The notes under the pieces were generated by a model, which was given only the letters and a program-made list of their open reading frames with translations, was not told the DNA's origin and did not search any database. This document shows positions 33,413-42,295 of a stretch of DNA of 64,000 bases, in pieces. Source of the stretch: Gracilaria gracilis (taxonomy: Eukaryota > Rhodophyta > Florideophyceae > Gracilariales > Gracilariaceae); contig JARGSG010000122.1 of assembly GCA_030374805.1 (NCBI GenBank), forward strand, positions 1 to 64,000, written 5' to 3'. The first letter of the stretch is position 1. Each line of letters starts with the position of its first letter. Made by a program: the position numbers and the translations under genes.

Positions 33413-36031
33413 TCACGAATACTGACTATCTGGATTATCTACTATGCTTAATGCTTTTCCTAGAGCCTGCGCTGGTGTCGCAATTTCTGACTCTGCGCAT
33501 TCATCCCTTCTATGCAACGTTTTGCGTCTTTTCGCTGGTGTTTTGCGCTCGAGGAATGATTTCTTACGTTTTCGCGCTCTCCCACCGAGCCCCGCGTTGG
33601 GGTTAACAACCACCAATTGATCCGAAGCACCGAGCACATCTTTGACCTCCGAAGGAACCGGAACGGATGTTTGCGGGCGTGTCGGGTATTTTCCGGAGTT
33701 TAGAAGGGCTACCCCTTTTTCTAAGTACTCTTTAACACTCTCAACTGCGATGTTTCCGTACGTGAGGGCAACGCGGTGCATCTGATCGCATAGAGCTTTG
33801 CAATCGGAATAGCTCACGTAAGAGGCCATCTCGTTCTTTTTGGATCCCTCGTTGTTCTCCGGTGCCTGTTCTCCTGCCGGTAACGATTTTGGCTGTGGGG
33901 AAAGAATTTTTTCATTGCCATTGTGTTCTTCTAATGTGGCTTCAAGTAGAGGTTCTGAATCTTCGGCGGTGGGTCCCATTGTGGCTCTCAGCCGCAAAAT
34001 CTCCTGCAACGTCCAATTCTGTGGACCCCTAGACCAATACGGGTGCCAAAAGTGTTCAATACGATAGCGGATTGGAAGTGCGGTGACTACATATGGCCAT
34101 CTATCGCAAACATCGCTGAAGGTCATGAACAAACGCGTTAGATGGCAGCATGGTATGCCCCATGCAGTTGTATTGCGGCAACTACAGTTTCCAACCAACC
34201 GTTCGGGAGAGTCGGAGCTTTTGAGAAAGGCGTTGTACATTTCTGGATCCTGAGCGTTGAGGTTATGTGTTCTTTGTATCTTAAATACCACCAGCGGTTC
34301 CTCTGAAGACATGTCGATGTCTTCGAGGTCCAGATCGTAGTTGAAAGGCGCGTCTCGGGTGGCAATGACAACCGCGTCTACGACTTTGAAATACGGAGAG
34401 TATCGGACGCTGAGCTCGAGGAATTTGGTGATGCTGTACGGGGTGAATTGACGTACCATTCGGGATGAGGTCTGCGTTGTAAGAGGAAGTCCGGATCTGA
34501 GGAGCTTATTTCTTATTGTAGTATCACTCACTGCCGCCTTATTCCCACGTTCCGCTTTTAACCGTTCTGTTATATTGTTCATAACAATAGGGACCTCGGC
34601 GAATGGAACGTTCTTCGATAGAACATGGTGACGGTAACGAGAATGCGAAGACTCCGAGTAACCACTTCCTTGAAAGAAGAAGCGACGGGCACAGGCTTGG
34701 TCTTTGAAGCAGCGGATGAGCATTTCTGGGTTGTCGTGATAAAGGAATGTGTACCATCGCGGCATAGCAAGATTAAAGTTTGTGAAGTAACGCTGTTCGA
34801 AATTGGACCTAAGTTCATAAAATGCGTCCATACTCCTGCTTTGTCGGAGGTTGTGCAACGCCTCTCCCATTGTCTTTGCCCACCCCGACCGATTAATTTT
34901 CTTGCACCACCGTTCTGTGTTGGGAGCTTGGTTCTTATTCAGGTGCCAGTCATCAAGAGTGATAGACGAAAAGGGAAACACCTGACGAAGAGCACCGATT
35001 AGTGCTGTGCACTGATCAATGGCGAAGCAGCTCGGCGATATTCTAACGCATTGTTTAAAGCGTTGAAGAACCCAAACGAAACTCTCCATGGTTTCGTTCA
35101 CGATGTACCCCATGAAAAATGTAGTCAACTGCCCATTGTTATCTCTCCCATTGATACTGACCAGTGGCAGATTGAAGCGATTGGCTACAGCCTTGCAGTC
35201 TACAGACACACCTGGCACAATTCCAAACCTTTCGTAGTCCGTAGCCCATTGTTCGAAACACCAGGCAATGTATTGTAATCCATCATCAGCACCAGTTCCG
35301 CAATACAACCTCGTCCTCCCATTCTGTGCCTGTAGTTGTATGAGGTTCTGATACAATCTTAAACACTCTTTCTCCTTCGGATGACAAGAGTCGGATATGT
35401 ATTTCAGGCGTTTGCGGAACAGGTTCTTGTCTACCTTGATGCCAAATTTATCTTCCACAAGAGTGAGCACTGTGTTGTATTGAAGGTGTAAACCATGGCG
35501 CAAGTGATGAGCCTCCCGTGTCACCTGCGGTGGTAGCATTGTTCGGGTAGAGGATGTATCCGAACAATGATTGTGAAAGGATTTCGCAAAGTTTGCAGAG
35601 AATGCATACATATCACTGCCAGGGGATACTCTAACTCGTTGCAGCCTAAACAAATACGGGCATTTATACTGCTCATTGTGGAAGAAAGAGCATTGCAAGT
35701 ACCCACGGCGTAGCACCTTTCGCCCATTCATCTCTGTATACCTCGAGTCCCGAATGAAGAGTTTAAAACCGAAGCTCTCCGCGATACACTGCAAATGCTG
35801 AAGGACCTCGTGCGATTCCGCACCTACCATCTGCTCCAAATACGCAAGAAACCCGCGCCTCACGCACTCCTCATCTGTATACGCTTCTTCATGTGACAGT
35901 TCGGACTCCTCATCACCCGTTGAATTACTTCGATCCTCCCCCAATTGACCATCATCTTCAGCTCGGAGCTCATCTTCCTGTGTCGGAAGTGGTACCTCGT
36001 CAGAAATCGAAGGTACAGAAGGTGCATTTGG
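33413..36031 (-). CDS. MULE transposase with FAR1-like zinc region and SWIM finger (second exon)
   Basis: The frame is open from about 36081 to TGA 33413 and encodes some 870 residues, but it has no ATG near its beginning. A first zinc region (C-S-F-F...K-C-P-Y-L-F-R...F-H-N-H) resembles FAR1/WRKY-GCM1 DNA-binding domains. The MULE DDE core follows: V-D-C-K-A-V (first Asp), F-F-M-G-Y-I-V-N-E-T-M-E-S-F-V-W-V-L and A-I-D-Q-C-T-A-L-I (second Asp). Then comes the SWIM finger C-S-C...C-C-H-L-T-R-L-F (CxCxnCxH). The tail is basic, K-R-K-K-S-F. A GTAAGA...CTCAAG intron of 58 nt (36089-36032) would join it in phase to the upstream Ulp1 frame after F-L-N-T. An alternative acceptor at 35978 also keeps frame. 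It should cut and insert the element at its terminal repeats. Confidence 0.85.
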   Translation of the reverse strand, partial: PNAPSVPSISDEVPLPTQEDELRAEDDGQLGEDRSNSTGDEESELSHEEAYTDEECVRRGFLAYLEQMVGAESHEVLQHLQCIAESFGFKLFIRDSRYTEMNGRKVLRRGYLQCSFFHNEQYKCPYLFRLQRVRVSPGSDMYAFSANFAKSFHNHCSDTSSTRTMLPPQVTREAHHLRHGLHLQYNTVLTLVEDKFGIKVDKNLFRKRLKYISDSCHPKEKECLRLYQNLIQLQAQNGRTRLYCGTGADDGLQYIAWCFEQWATDYERFGIVPGVSVDCKAVANRFNLPLVSINGRDNNGQLTTFFMGYIVNETMESFVWVLQRFKQCVRISPSCFAIDQCTALIGALRQVFPFSSITLDDWHLNKNQAPNTERWCKKINRSGWAKTMGEALHNLRQSRSMDAFYELRSNFEQRYFTNFNLAMPRWYTFLYHDNPEMLIRCFKDQACARRFFFQGSGYSESSHSRYRHHVLSKNVPFAEVPIVMNNITERLKAERGNKAAVSDTTIRNKLLRSGLPLTTQTSSRMVRQFTPYSITKFLELSVRYSPYFKVVDAVVIATRDAPFNYDLDLEDIDMSSEEPLVVFKIQRTHNLNAQDPEMYNAFLKSSDSPERLVGNCSCRNTTAWGIPCCHLTRLFMTFSDVCDRWPYVVTALPIRYRIEHFWHPYWSRGPQNWTLQEILRLRATMGPTAEDSEPLLEATLEEHNGNEKILSPQPKSLPAGEQAPENNEGSKKNEMASYVSYSDCKALCDQMHRVALTYGNIAVESVKEYLEKGVALLNSGKYPTRPQTSVPVPSEVKDVLGASDQLVVVNPNAGLGGRARKRKKSFLERKTPAKRRKTLHRRDECAESEIATPAQALGKALSIVDNPDSQYS

Positions 36032-38270
36032 CTTGAGACACAGAGTTAGAATTTTGTGGTATGAACAATAAGAGAGGTTCTAGTCTTACCGTGTTCAGAA
36101 ACGTGACCTTTTTCACGTTTCGCGAGGCAGTTAGGTCGATGACAGAACTGTCTTCAGAGCCTACTACTGAATTCCTACCGTTTCCCGCGCTCTCATCACC
36201 AATGATCTCTATGACATCCTGAACTTTAGAAAGTTGTGCATGGCGCTCCTCCTGCGTATGCATGTAATCGTCATCCTCCGATACTCGCCAGTTTCCAGTG
36301 AACCAATCTCGAAGGCCTTGGGGGCGACTGGGGATTACGCCTTCCATGAAATCTTCGTCGGAATTGAGTTCTTGTGAGTTCTTCTTTAATACTGGTGGAA
36401 GGTAGTGCACGAAGGGGACTCTAAACCCAGCAGAACAGTTCTTCATGATGGCCGTCTTCACGGCCTTCTTTCGTTTCTCCTTATTGTACCGCATGTCCAC
36501 CGACAGCCGCTCATGGTTGTGAACATTGAAATTAGAAACGATCCAACCTTTCCCGTCGATACGAGCTTTCGCCATAAACGCAGCTTTACATCCACAGCCC
36601 GGATGTGTTTTCTTATACCTCAAACACCGCAGTCTCGCATTAAGCCTGTACACCCTTGAGCGTGTGACTTGCTTGCAGAATTGCAGGCCATATTCATAAC
36701 CTTCTCGTTCACATAGCTCATAGACATACCCGGGAAGATCGAACACATTTGCTTCTGGTCCATATCCTCCCTTCTTCTTATCCCCATCCCGAGCATTTTG
36801 TTTGTTTTCTCCACGTCCTCCAAGGTCATCGTCTGATATTGTCCCACCTTGTTCCGTCTTCAGTAGGGAACCGCCATCCTTCGACACCGAAACGGGCACC
36901 GTAGCTGCCTTTCCACTGTTCTCGTTCACAACGCTGTGCTTCACAAAAGCCTCAATCTCACCACCCAAGTTCTGTATAGCTTTATCCCCAATATCCTCTG
37001 CCCTACTGTTTTCCGCGCTAAGCCGTGTAGTTCTACTAAGAACAGCAGATCTAGTTTGTCTTCGTCCGCTCCCATCATCCTTGGTCACCACATCCACAGC
37101 CTTGGGCTGAGTTCCCGATGACTCAACAGCTTTAACCCTGTCCATACGTCTCTGTTGAGACTCACGAGAGTGACGGGATGCATACACTCTCTCTCGGCGG
37201 CTCTTTTGCACTTCATCGACTGCGGCTGGGTCACTGACCGGAAGTATGTGTGACACAGCCATGATAGCGGAGATACGCGCCTCGACACATGCCCAACGGT
37301 ACTGTTCGGTGAGATCCTTCTTGTGCCCTACGAGAAACTTTGCTTCTGGAATTACTCCCGTGGTACGCGCAAACTTCGTCATCATAGATAACACATATGC
37401 TCCGCAGCTGTGTGAATCGGTTTGTTTTGTATATCCTAGAACGTCGAGAATATAGTTTTCCTTCGGATACGTCCACAAGATCTTTTCCTTCTGAGTATGC
37501 TGAATCAGGCACGAAACCAGATGTCTACATTCTTTAGGACAATCCCACCCCAGACTATCACCCCAGTACATAGACCAACACCCGTGACTTGTTTTCTCCG
37601 CATAAAGCACTCCCCAGTGAACGGCATTGATGTTTAAAGGCACAATTACTTTTGAGACAGGTTCGGGACTTGGATACAATTTCTCAGTAAAGCTTGAGAC
37701 ATATCGCTGAAGAACCTCCACTTTCTCGACCCTATTCAATGTTTCAAATGCACGAGAATTGTGACTGATGCAGACACCGGAGTCAAACGGGATGAATAGA
37801 ACCCCACATTGAGGTTCCAGCTCGAATAATCCCGCTTGCAACAACACATTGCAGAACCATGTACCGGTTCTGCATGACTCCGTTATATTCACACCAACAA
37901 CACCTTTGGAATCTGTAGCGTTCTGAACTACTACAATTAAATGTACCCAAAGCCTTCGTAGCTCGTCAAAGCCTGGTGGGTTGACTCGGTCAAACGTAAT
38001 CCCAGTTTTCTTCGCAACATTCTTCAAAAACGATGATATGCGCGTCATGATCTTCTTAATATTTCGTATTTCTTCCGCAGTAAGCTTTCGATTACAAAGA
38101 TCCTTCGACTGCTCTAGTTCGCTCGCAGACCTCACTGGATTAAAATTGCAATCAACCTCATCTCCTGAGTCTTCGTTTCGTGGATCTAAAAAGCCAAAAA
38201 CGTAAGTCTCCAATGCATCTTGAGGGGGATAGTGGACCGAAGGATCGGAACCACTCGTTAGTGTTATCAT
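36000..38270 (-). CDS. Ulp1-like C48 protease with FAR1-type zinc domain (first exon of the MULE gene)
   Basis: The frame starts at ATG 38270. A Ulp1/SENP-type cysteine protease covers about residues 130-310, with His218 in N-A-V-H-W-G-V, Asp238 in W-G-D-S-L-G, Gln283 in T-K-Q-T-D, and Cys289 in S-H-S-C-G-A-Y. All four catalytic positions are present. A Ser-rich acidic linker follows. A FAR1-like zinc module comes next, with R-L-R-C-L-R-Y-K...G-C-G-C-K-A...F-N-V-H-N-H. Read unspliced, the frame runs on for 29 codons of poor composition to TGA 36000. Splicing at 36089 would instead lead into the transposase frame, giving about 1,599 residues. Ulp1 proteases remove SUMO; in plant MULEs the role of this domain is not settled. 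Confidence 0.85.
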   Translation of the reverse strand: MITLTSGSDPSVHYPPQDALETYVFGFLDPRNEDSGDEVDCNFNPVRSASELEQSKDLCNRKLTAEEIRNIKKIMTRISSFLKNVAKKTGITFDRVNPPGFDELRRLWVHLIVVVQNATDSKGVVGVNITESCRTGTWFCNVLLQAGLFELEPQCGVLFIPFDSGVCISHNSRAFETLNRVEKVEVLQRYVSSFTEKLYPSPEPVSKVIVPLNINAVHWGVLYAEKTSHGCWSMYWGDSLGWDCPKECRHLVSCLIQHTQKEKILWTYPKENYILDVLGYTKQTDSHSCGAYVLSMMTKFARTTGVIPEAKFLVGHKKDLTEQYRWACVEARISAIMAVSHILPVSDPAAVDEVQKSRRERVYASRHSRESQQRRMDRVKAVESSGTQPKAVDVVTKDDGSGRRQTRSAVLSRTTRLSAENSRAEDIGDKAIQNLGGEIEAFVKHSVVNENSGKAATVPVSVSKDGGSLLKTEQGGTISDDDLGGRGENKQNARDGDKKKGGYGPEANVFDLPGYVYELCEREGYEYGLQFCKQVTRSRVYRLNARLRCLRYKKTHPGCGCKAAFMAKARIDGKGWIVSNFNVHNHERLSVDMRYNKEKRKKAVKTAIMKNCSAGFRVPFVHYLPPVLKKNSQELNSDEDFMEGVIPSRPQGLRDWFTGNWRVSEDDDYMHTQEERHAQLSKVQDVIEIIGDESAGNGRNSVVGSEDSSVIDLTASRNVKKVTFLNTVRLEPLLLFIPQNSNSVSQAKCTFCTFDF

Positions 38271-38458
38271 ACGATGTTAACGGCGGGTTGGCGGGGGAAA
38301 GCGTCTTTGAATGATAAAGATCTTTGTTCGGCAAACAGCCGAGGATTATGGAAGGATGTACTAAAGCCGGTAGGCTCAGGCTTGGAGGGAATATGGCACG
38401 ATCTCAGTTATAGAACCTTTTGCGCACCCGAGCCGTCAGGCTCACGCTTGGATGTTTT

Positions 38459-38567
38459 CAGCGTCTTAAGCTCCCGTTGTCACGCCTGAAGGGCAGGTGC
38501 AGCAAGAAAGCGCGGACTTTTTCAAACTTCAGCGTCTTAAGCTCCCGTTGTCACGCCTGGAGGGCAC
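38459..38567. repeat. Partial duplication inside the right MULE end
   Basis: A block of about 36 bp (AGCGTCTTAAGCTCCCGTTG and the bases after it, through CACGCCTG and AGGGCA) occurs at about 38459-38494 and again at 38530-38567, within the terminal repeat. The left end has only one copy. The extra copy lies just inside the repeat and breaks the symmetry of the two ends. Confidence 0.75.
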
Positions 38568-38746
38568 GGTACCAATCAGAAGCGTAGCTAGGGAGGGTCT
38601 TGCTACTTGGCTCGCGTTGGTTGGAAAGGAGGTTCTGCACGCGTTACATTGTAAAAGGGAGGTTCTTCCCAAAATCTTTACAAACATGTGGAGGTTCTAC
38701 CACATATATCCTACGCACCTCACTGCCCGTAGATTCTCCGTCCCCC
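38496..38746. repeat. MULE right terminal inverted repeat
   Basis: This is the reverse complement of 33049-33299 with two mismatches by eye. It ends ...GATTCTCCGTCCCCC directly before the target duplication. Confidence 0.93.
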
Positions 38747-38755
38747 AAATAATAA
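38747..38755. repeat. MULE target-site duplication, right
   Basis: AAATAATAA is identical to 33040-33048. Confidence 0.9.
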
Positions 38756-39757
38756 ACAATACGCATTTGCTTAGATTGGCTTTGCAGCTTGAGATTATTG
38801 TGCATGCCTTTGGGAGCTTTGCGATAAAATTTTCGTAACTTGTTTGAATCTCGAAAATTTTGCGAAAAGAGCAATTTGTGCGTCATTGCCGTAAACCGCC
38901 CCACTCCCGTTCTTGATCGGGGGAGTCGGCAGAAGCAACTTTGCTACGTCGCGCTATCTCTCGCATACCCTTGGTACCAACGGTACCGTCGGTACAGTCT
39001 TTTTTTCTGGAACGTATTGGAGCGAGACAGATTTACGTGCGACCTTCGTTTGCAATACGCTGTTGGGTTTCATGTGACAGCATCACATTACTTTAGAAGA
39101 TGTTCTACGTTGCGAGTGCTGGTTTACTTTGCTGGAAGCCAGTGACCCACTCATTTTCAAATGAAGGCCCTTGTTGTCCAATAGCTTCTTATTTCTATCT
39201 TTTGTGCCAACGATTGGCCCCCTGAAAGCAGGTACCAACGGTACTGACATGGAGACCGTAAATGTATTTGAACACAATCCTTTGAATTGATTCCCGCCAC
39301 GTGGCCGCTATGATGACATCCGAATCAGGCGCATTTCATGTTAGCTGCATTAAAAGGAACCATGTCCAAATCTGTAGTAAAACTATTTTATAGTTGCCCT
39401 TATGTAGAACCAGTGTGGAAACGACAACAAGTTCAACGCCCTTACAAAGCAAGCACAAAATGAGGTGGCTCGTTTTCGAGCGTCCACATGGCTTCGGACT
39501 TGCCAATCATTCAACCAAGAGCAATCACTAAGTTAGTTCTGGACTTACAAGGAGATTATAATCGCTTTTCATTGGTGGCAGTGGCGAAAGCATCAGAAAG
39601 GCCACTCGAATCGTGGGCAGCGCGTGAACGCGCAACCATTTTGAGTTGCAACTTGATATAAGATTACGTGGTACAACAACGCGAATACATATGCCCTGCT
39701 GCCGGCGTGTAGCATGGCCACGTGCACGCAGCAAGTGAGCGCTGGCTTCGAGCGTTT
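38756..39757. other. Intergenic, right flank of the MULE
   Basis: No gene can be supported. It contains two copies of the TACCAACGGTAC word (38975 and 39233, listed separately). Other frames are short and random. Confidence 0.5.
38974..39244. promoter_or_regulatory. TACCAACGGTAC word, copies 3 and 4
   Basis: Exact copies lie at 38975-38986 and 39233-39244. Both sit in the wider palindrome GGTACC-AAC-GGTAC, and copy 3 extends to a full GGTACC-AAC-GGTACC followed by GTCGGTAC. They are 258 bp apart. Confidence 0.45.
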
Positions 39758-40126
39758 TCATCTATCACACATATCATAGCTTAATATCGTAATAGATTTA
39801 TCAACGCTTTGAAAAGATTGCCCGCCAATTTGTACCATTATTCCCGAAGCTTGGGTTACTGGAGAACAAGTGAATTGCTCAATTGATGTCGGATAAATAG
39901 AAAAGTTTGTAGCCCACAAGGCATTGCTGCAATTTGTATCAAACAAATTTAATTGCGCTTTTCTATTTTTATAAAAGTCCCAAGTCTCACGAATGTATGA
40001 GATGGTTACTTTCGGAACAGCAAACATCAATTGCACCGGCTGTTCTCTCGGTATGGGCCTTTTTCTATTGCAAGCTCTTGAACAAAAAGCTAACACGAAC
40101 AACGCTAATGGGCTGTCTGCCAACAT
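39758..40126 (-). CDS. Possible small secreted protein
   Basis: A frame of 122 codons starts at ATG 40126 with a hydrophobic start (S-P-L-A-L-F-V-L-A-F-C-S) that could be a signal peptide. It is followed by a neutral sequence with three further cysteines and several N-x-S/T sites. No domain is recognised. It is divergent from the gene at 40406. Support is limited to the signal-like start and ordinary composition; a chance frame is quite possible. Confidence 0.3.
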   Translation of the reverse strand: MLADSPLALFVLAFCSRACNRKRPIPREQPVQLMFAVPKVTISYIRETWDFYKNRKAQLNLFDTNCSNALWATNFSIYPTSIEQFTCSPVTQASGIMVQIGGQSFQSVDKSITILSYDMCDR

Positions 40127-40405
40127 ACAACTTGACTTGTAGCTCTACAACATGCGCATGAGTATCTACACATGACAGTCCTGGTTGCCAGAAGGAGATG
40201 GATACCTTCAACTAGACCTGTTGCTCCCTCAGAGATCCAAACATCGTTTCCCGTATGAGACCCTTTTTCTCCGTCTCCACAAGTTCTTTTGGCCTTCCAG
40301 CTGCGTACTCCATTCTGCTCATAAGAGAGTTAGCGTTCGCCCGCCACGATGCCTTGGTCATCCTAAGCTCCATCGCAAACCCGGCTTGTCCAAGATCGTG
40401 GCGCA

Positions 40406-40918
40406 ATGAAATGCTCATCGAAGCACCCACTGAAAGCCTTTCTTGCTTTTCTCATATGCCTTTCCGCCAGTGCGGTTGCGGAAGAGCCTTTGAGTGAAAA
40501 CGTGATCATCACCTGTTCATCTACCTTCCAACGCCGTTGTTTCGACCAGAACAGTAATTGCTATCGATGTATGGAACATGGGAAGCTGATCCTCTCTCCG
40601 GAAGGAACAAAAATTCGTCTCATGGAGGGCAAGTATGTCAAGAATCAGCCGAAGGGAATGATTCGGCAACCAATTTATTTCATGACCTCAAGTGCGACTG
40701 CCGATGTGGGAGACGAGTTTGACCCTGTGAGTGGGAAATTTGTAGAAATCGCCAGATGGCATAATGTGGATCGTGGGAGCATTCGCTGCATTCGTACTCG
40801 CCCTCTTGGTTGGACTTTTGGCAGCTGTTGTGGAGGTTGCTCCTATCGTGGTGGATACCTGCCGCCGCCGTCTCAACCTCCGGGTCTCTGTTGTTTTGGA
40901 TGCTCATACACGGGATAG
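40406..40918 (+). CDS. Secreted or type I membrane Cys-rich protein, reading frame unclear at the 3' end
   Basis: ATG 40406 opens a clear signal peptide (F-L-A-F-L-I-C-L-S-A-S-A-V-A). A mature domain with closely spaced cysteines follows (I-T-C...R-R-C-F...N-C-Y-R-C). In this frame the end is R-C-I-R-T-R-P-L-G-W...C-C-G-G-C, stopping at 40918. The next frame, from about 40745 to 40958, encodes a textbook membrane helix, I-V-G-A-F-A-A-F-V-L-A-L-L-V-G-L-L-A-A-V-V, and a basic tail. A type I membrane protein would need a frame change before 40764. A 40-nt GT...TTGTAG intron (40710-40749) would do it, but that is very short. I cannot decide between a soluble secreted protein, a spliced membrane protein or a frameshift. 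The family is unknown. Confidence 0.6.
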   Translation: MKCSSKHPLKAFLAFLICLSASAVAEEPLSENVIITCSSTFQRRCFDQNSNCYRCMEHGKLILSPEGTKIRLMEGKYVKNQPKGMIRQPIYFMTSSATADVGDEFDPVSGKFVEIARWHNVDRGSIRCIRTRPLGWTFGSCCGGCSYRGGYLPPPSQPPGLCCFGCSYTG

Positions 40919-41590
40919 CAGTTATAATAGCGGAAAACTTCGAGCCCAGTCACGCTAGTTGACCGTAGTCGGCTCGCAGCCCACGTTCGGAGACAGTCTA
41001 CTGGCTAGCTTGTCGCATCGTCTCAAAAAGCAGGTACAATTCTGCGAAGCGTATATGAACAGAGCCTCGGCCGACCTTCCCCTTCACCTCAAGAACCCCC
41101 GACTTCACTTGTACCAAAGCAGAATTGCAATAGCGCACTACACGTACCAGATTTCTGTAAATTTCATAATACCAACAGGCAAAATGTTTGCGAATTGCAC
41201 TACAGTGTCGGTATCGCGACTGACACGTTGAACACTCTGTACAGCATTCAAATGAAAAATTGCTTTTCTCACGATCTCACGTACAGTGCATATTTTTTCT
41301 TTTTTTCAACATGTCTCTTTTGTTCTAGAAATTATTTCAAACTTTGTTAATGCAAAGTGTATTAGCGAGAAATACTTGCAACGAAATCATAGTTGTAAGA
41401 GGAGTGCAGTGAATTTGAGAAAACAAAAGATGCTTAACAAAGATATTTCTAATACATTTCAAAATATCTTCGAAACTAATAACTTGAAACACCTTAACTG
41501 TTCGCGAAAGAGCTTTGGGAGTTTTTCTCCAGAAGCCAGCTTCTCGAAGCACTGATACTTATTGAACTACAAGGGTACACAATTGTACAA

Positions 41591-41623
41591 GGCTACACTA
41601 GAAGTGTAGCCACTACACAGTGG
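41591..41623. repeat. Two adjacent hairpins
   Basis: GGCTACACT-AGA-AGTGTAGCC (41591-41611) is a perfect 9-bp stem with a 3-nt loop. CCACT-ACAC-AGTGG (41610-41623) is a second perfect stem overlapping its last bases. A run of T follows. It could be an RNA 3'-end structure or part of a foldback element. Confidence 0.45.
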
Positions 41624-41890
41624 CTTTTTATAGTTTCACGGTAGTACAAGTAGAAGGTTACCTCTTAGGCTATAGGAGATAATACAAAATGTCAGATACG
41701 CTTTCAAAAGAAAAAAAACGCAGAAATAAGATTCTAAACGCTTCCGTTTTCCATTCTATACATCTTAAGATATAAAATGCCCAGAAAAACAGAGAGTTCT
41801 GCGTTAGAACATCAAAAGGACGAAAATGATTCGGAGCTAATCGAGTTGTTTATCCTCAGTCCATCCATGTTTGTTCGCAGTTAAACGTCC

Positions 41891-42130
41891 TCAATCTAGA
41901 TCTGTGAAGCAGTTGCACGGGCGACAAATTTCAAACGTGCATTCGGAGCATCTCAACCATGTGTCGTCACATGCTGCGCAGAATTCTCCTTTGTGCAAGG
42001 ATTGGAAATGTTCGCATTTCCGGCATGTCCTGCTAGCTGGAGACGTTGTGTTAGAAGATTCTTTCCCAGCACCCTCAGCATTCATTCTCTTTGTGCTGTC
42101 TGCAGCCATACTTTTGTCTCGTCTGCACAT
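41891..42130 (-). CDS. Possible small zinc-binding protein
   Basis: The 79-codon frame from ATG 42130 carries four C-x2-C pairs in its second half: C-R-K-C, C-A-A-C, C-S-E-C and C-R-P-C, spaced by 11, 6 and 4 residues, with a His between. Such regular CxxC pairs suggest a zinc ribbon or double zinc finger and are unlikely by chance, although a frame opposite other coding DNA could mimic them. The first half is polar and probably disordered. No promoter or partner is evident. It may also be a degraded fragment of a larger gene. Confidence 0.35.
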   Translation of the reverse strand: MCRRDKSMAADSTKRMNAEGAGKESSNTTSPASRTCRKCEHFQSLHKGEFCAACDDTWLRCSECTFEICRPCNCFTDLD

Positions 42131-42295
42131 CGGATGTTGAAATCGATAGCCACGGATTGCAACAGCGACACGATAAAAATGCAATTATAGAGACAACGAG
42201 CAAGAGCTCTTGTATGGTCTCAATCTTGCCCTTAAGTAAAAATCGAGAATCCCATTCTATTTGGGCTCGTACAAAGGTAGGATGCCGTCTAGAAT

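Larger units (their letters stand above)
33049..38746 (-). mobile_element. Complete Mutator-like element (MULE), 5698 bp
   Basis: The element has 251-bp terminal inverted repeats and is flanked by the perfect 9-bp direct repeat AAATAATAA (33040-33048 and 38747-38755), the target duplication length typical of Mutator elements. The outer ends begin GGGGGACGGAGAATC. By eye the two repeats differ at two positions in 251. Two large minus-strand frames fill it. One has a Ulp1-like protease and a FAR1-type zinc domain. The other has a MULE transposase with a SWIM finger. Promoter activity probably comes from the right repeat, which ends 226 bp before the first ATG. Nearly identical repeats and uninterrupted frames mean a recent insertion that may be autonomous. 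Mutator elements with Ulp1-like proteases are known in plants (Kaonashi group). Confidence 0.93.
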
